A stretch of 64,000 nt of DNA from Ricinus communis (lineage: Eukaryota > Streptophyta > Magnoliopsida > Malpighiales > Euphorbiaceae). The position numbers and the translations under genes were made by a program. Each line of letters starts with the position of its first letter. Within the stretch, counting starts at the first letter, position 1. The notes beneath the pieces are model-generated. The model did not search any database. It saw nothing but the letters and a program-made list of their open reading frames with translations, and had not been told where the DNA came from. Of this stretch, positions 60,005 to 64,000 are shown piece after piece. The stretch is taken from assembly GCF_019578655.1 (NCBI RefSeq), contig NC_063257.1, forward strand, positions 31,903,159 through 31,967,158, given 5' to 3'.

Positions 60005-62790
60005 CTATTCTTCATGTTTTTCCTTAGAAACGTTATTAGGGTTTCTTTTTTGTCTTATTTCCATGATTGGTATGATTAGATTAGGGTTTCTTATGAATTA
60101 GTATATTACTGATTTATTAGGTTTTGGAATCTGATAATAAGAACACTAGAGGTTTGAATATGATAATATGCCTGCCTTTGGATTTTGAATGCAATTAATC
60201 ACATGATTAGGATTATATGGTTAGATTTATATTTTCCTTATAACTTTGTAATCAAATTAGTTTATTAGAATTATCTTATTAATTTGTCATGTTTGTCCAT
60301 TGTGTTTTCATATTCTTAGGGTTTGAATAACTTTTTAGGGTTTCTAGCTTACTATGATGTTATTTGTTTTTTTATTTTATTCCCTTCACATTTTAATTCT
60401 TTTTTACCTTCTGTGCATGTCAAAATTGGCTCTAGGATGTGAGGATTACAAAGAAATTACAAAAACCAGCTTGGAGATGCCCCCCAGAGCCGACCGACTC
60501 TATGCCTATAGCTGATCGGCTTAATTCCCTTTTGTCTTGAATTTTGGCTTTTCACGAGTTTTTAATGTATTTTTGGTAATTTTGTGTACTGTAACTAGGT
60601 TTTAGGGCTTGTCTTTACAATCTTAGTTGTAGGCCGGTTGTAATAGCTAGATTTACCTTTCTAAACTCTTTTTTTATTTCTTGGTTTAATGTATGTTAAA
60701 TAACTATAACATGACTACTTAATTAAAAATGGACATAGAGACTTTAGGTTAAAATTGGACCCAACATAAAAACTGTATTTCATTAGGCTGATCAATATTA
60801 ATTGGGCTTAAGTTCTAAAATCAAAATAGACTTAGTGGGCTTTACCATGTTTTAGTTAGGATTGGGCCATATTAGAATTAGGTTCACACAAATGAGCCTT
60901 ATCATAATAAGTAGTTCATCTAGGATTAAAGGCTTGGTAAAATATAACTTGTAATTGGACTAGATTAAAGAAGGACTTGTACATAATTAACTAGCAAGCT
61001 AGATTAACAACTTTAAATGTGGGTTGGGCTTAATAAAAATGGGCTAGACCTAGGTGAACTATATGTGCTATTTAGTATGCTTATGTATGAATTGCTGTGT
61101 TTATAGGGAATGATTTGTTTAACAATAAAATTAAAGACTAAGATACATAAATAAGGAAGTTAGCTTTCAGATCCATCTCTGGATTTATGGCGTAAGCTTC
61201 CTTATGGAATCTGAGAAACGTCATTTATTAGTAAAAGTGTTCCGGTCAATTACTCGGGTTGCGGCTTCCATCTCTGTGCTAGTCTTAGTGACTAGTTAGC
61301 ATGTTCACGATAAGGTTGAAAAGTCTTACAGTGCCGTAGTCGCTAAAGACACTTAGGTGCACCCCCGAAACCGTCGCCCAAAATGATTATGGTTTATTTG
61401 TTATTTTTATGCTTTTTAATGATTAGAATGAGATTTCTTGCAAAGTAACATGCTTTTAAACTATTGGGAATGGAATATGATAATATGAATATGTTGGGAA
61501 TTGAATATGATAATAAGAACATGTCAAGGCTTTGAATTTGATGATATGTCAGCTTTTGGTTTTTTTAGAAATAATTAGTCAAGTGATTAGGATTGTTTGT
61601 TAGGTTAATAGTTTCTTTATATTTTAGTAATTAAAAGTGGTTTTAGGGCTCCAGGGTCTAAATCTGAAATTTGCTGCCTATATCCATTACTTGTCTAAAT
61701 TTCTAGGGTTTTGCGAGATTTAGAGTTTTCACTTAATTTTATATATTTTTTGCACTTTCAATTTTGTTTATACTTTCTTAATTGATCTTTTGTTTCTTGT
61801 GCACGTAAAAATTGGCTTTTAAGAGTGAAAATTGGAGAAAATTGTGAAAAGGACTTGTCAAACCTCTTAAAGCTGACCGGCCCAGTGGAGAGTCGATTCG
61901 GCTCTATGTTGAGCCGATCTGCTCTAAGCCCTAGACCAATCGGTTGTGTGCTTTTATGGGTCAATTCTTTGAGTTTGGTGTGATTTTATGTATTGTAACT
62001 TAGCTTTGGGTATTTTTCCTTCTCATTTTGTAGTTGTAGGAGGATTGTAATAGCTATATTTTATTTTCTACACTTTATTTTTTCCTTATTTTAGATGGAT
62101 GCTAAATATATAGTTGTATGATTATCTAATTAAAATTGGACATATAGACAGTAGGCTTTAAAATTGGACCTAGCATGAATTGTAGTCCATTAGGTAAATT
62201 AATGGTAATTGGGCCTTAAAATCAACATACACTTAGTGGGCTTTCTTATGTCTTAGTTAGGTTAAATTGGGCCATATTAGATTTAAGATCACTTAATGGG
62301 GCCTTCTCATAAAAAGTAGTCCATTAGGTTTAAAGATTGGAAACCATGCATAACTTGTAATTGGGCTAGACTAGGTGGGCCTTGTATATAATTAACTAGT
62401 AAGTTAGGTTAATAACTTTAGGTATGTGATGGGCTTAAATAAAATAGGTTAGACTTAGAAAGATCTCACATGTTGTAGTGCTTAAAAGTATAGAAATATA
62501 ATTGTTGCATTTATAGGGAATAGATCGTAAACAATAAAATTAAAGACAAATATACACAAATAAGGAAGTTGGCTTCCGGATCCATCTCTGAATTTGTGAC
62601 GTAAACTTCCTTATGGAACAGAGAAATGTTACTCACTAGTAAAAGTGTCCCGGTGAATTATCAGGGTGGCAAATCCCATCTCAATGCTAGTCTCTTTGAC
62701 TAGTTCGTGTATTTTCGATTAGATTGAAAAGCCTTTTAGTACTGTAGCCGCTAAAGACATTTGGGTGTGAGCCCAAAACCACCGCCCACA
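60005..62790 (+). repeat. ~1.39-kb tandem duplication, two copies
   Basis: 60005-61390 and 61395-62790 align along their length: GATTAGGATT, AAAATTGGCT, TAATTGGGC, CTTAGTGGGCTTT, AACTTGTAATTGG, GGATCCATCTCTG / AGATCCATCTCTG, CGCTAAAGACA. Divergence is clear (point changes and small gaps), so it is old. The ends GTAGTCGCTAAAGACAC and GTAGCCGCTAAAGACATT resemble GACGTAGCCGCAATCGCTT near 56020 in unit G, linking it to the same LTR group. No coding sequence. Confidence 0.82.
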
Positions 62791-63640
62791 AGGGTAATAC
62801 AAAGAAAACCTAAACATAACTCATAAATGTGTCTTTTCCCGTTTTTTACATTGCAGGCTATTTTAGGACTTTATAAGAGTCTAAAATAAAGGCAACAGTA
62901 GCTCGTTAAATCGAAAACCTAAAAAGTACAATTTAGAAAAAAATTAGAGCATGAAAAATAAAAAAAATAAAATAAAATGAAAAGAGAAGAAAAATGAAGG
63001 GTATGGGAGCAATAAACACTTGATAGAAGCTTAGTTGAAATCAGAGAGGCAATGGTAGAAGAATTTGATATCACACATGCTTAAATAATGTTAGCACATC
63101 TTCTAAGCTTAACTCACTTGCATAAGAGGGGTTATGTCCCATATTTATAGTGCTGATCATAACAATATTTCTGATGACAACATATGTTTAAAATGACTCT
63201 TCCTTAGGCATGTTTGTGCACGACGTATGCTTTCCTGCCAGTAACTAAGCAACAATCCCAAATCTAGTACAGGTAAGGGTATCCATCCAAGGCCATAGAG
63301 AGCCAAGCACCTAGTGGATAGAAACAACAACATAAAGATCAAACAGTAGTGACACTGACATTATCGAGTAGTTCTCTTTGCCACCTGACCTAGTAGACAC
63401 ACACCACATATTTACTAAGATATCATTGCACATCATGCATACTTACATTCATGAATAAATAAGACTTGATATAAAGTACCTCACAGGCATAACTCAAATA
63501 ATCCACTGCCTCTTCTGTAATCAAATCATCGCCTCTCAGGCCAAATTCACATTATTCATTTAAGCCTAGGATACCATTCTTTAGGTCAAGTTTTATTTGC
63601 ATATAATTGTTTTGTTCAACTTCACTTTGTTCACTATCCA
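62791..63640. other. Unassigned region right of the tandem duplication
   Basis: No gene seen. The minus frame at 63342-63157 is hydrophobic at its start but has no known domain. Confidence 0.4.
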
Positions 63641-64000
63641 AAGTGAGGCAAAGCCGCCTGTGTTATCCATAAATTGTTCATCCATAAGCAGTCATACAAA
63701 TGACGAGATGGTGTCTCCTGCAATAAATTCTTCATCCACAAGTAGTCATACAAACAGTAAGATGGTGTCTCTCACAATAAGTGCAGACAGTGAGGTGGTG
63801 CCTTCTGTTTTACCAAGCAGCTATCATCCAAAAACAGTTATACAAACGGCAAGATGGTGTCTCCCGCAAAAAGTGCAGACGATGAGGTGGTACTTCCTAT
63901 TCTACCAAGTTTATTAATACAATAGTGAGATGTTGTCTCCTACAATTTCAACAAAATCGACGAGATGGTGTATCTTGTGATTTAAGCAAATAGCAAGGTA
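63640..64000 (+). repeat. Degenerate minisatellite with CAAGATGGTGTCTCC-type unit
   Basis: Variants of (G)ACGAGATGGTGTCTCCTGCA occur at about 63698, 63758, 63850, 63919 and 63958. AGTCATACAAA or AATACAA precedes several of them. Spacing runs from 39 to 92 bp. A frame (63597-63917) reads through with repeated SSSTSSHTNSKMVS. It runs off the window. Confidence 0.75.

Noticed and set aside
63640..64000. CRISPR array
   Set aside because: Repeats are degenerate, spacers are related to each other and uneven, and this is plant nuclear DNA.
1..64000. tRNA or rRNA genes
   Set aside because: No cloverleaf with A and B boxes and no conserved rRNA text noticed on either strand by reading; a covariance search was not possible.

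Overview
The window is plant nuclear DNA: GT-AG split host genes, Ty1/copia and Ty3/gypsy elements of plant type, and Mutator-like (MULE) transposons. The two host genes on the left match eudicot families. The species cannot be named from the sequence.

Left part (1-11.3 kb). On the minus strand lies the proteasome ubiquitin receptor RPN13: ten consecutive in-frame exons are readable from 7181 to the left window edge, with the C-terminal end outside. Directly upstream on the same strand are the first two exons of an acidic hnRNP Q/nucleolin-like RRM protein (9932-8645). Its first RRM lacks its middle and its later exons are absent. RPN13 lacks a recognisable first exon, and both exposed splice junctions are phase 0, so the locus could make an in-frame hnRNP-RPN13 chimera. 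Introns of RPN13 carry a probable non-autonomous Helitron and a long-TIR MITE. At 10.8-11.3 kb, on the plus strand, is a decayed GRF-type zinc-finger gene.

Centre (11.3-43.0 kb) is one nest of retrotransposons. A copia element (11307-43017, 222-bp LTRs, GTTGC target duplication) split the last codons of the GRF gene. An Athila-type gypsy element (13318-40250, AAACA duplication) sits in the copia integrase. Inside Athila are a second, internally deleted Athila element (18616-28644), whose 3' LTR carries a ~2.9 kb solo-LTR-like insertion (24691-27552), and a rearranged chromovirus (29827-35103) with 1.15-kb inverted LTR arms. Most breaks in the Athila reading frames are TAG codons, the pattern expected from deamination of methylated CAG (CHG) sites.

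Right part (43-64 kb) is older transposon debris. It holds a C-terminal MULE tail (minus), a MULE transposase (plus, 45.0-47.8 kb), a ~495-bp tandem repeat and a decayed Ulp1-type cysteine protease (minus, 49.0-50.9 kb), together resembling a Ulp1-carrying MULE. After these come a second copy of the 2.9-kb LTR family (50986-~53000), a Tat/Ogre-like LTR with PBS and gag start (53.4-57.3 kb), two large tandem duplications containing an AGCCGATCGGCT-type palindrome (58.2-62.8 kb), and a degenerate minisatellite running off the right edge.
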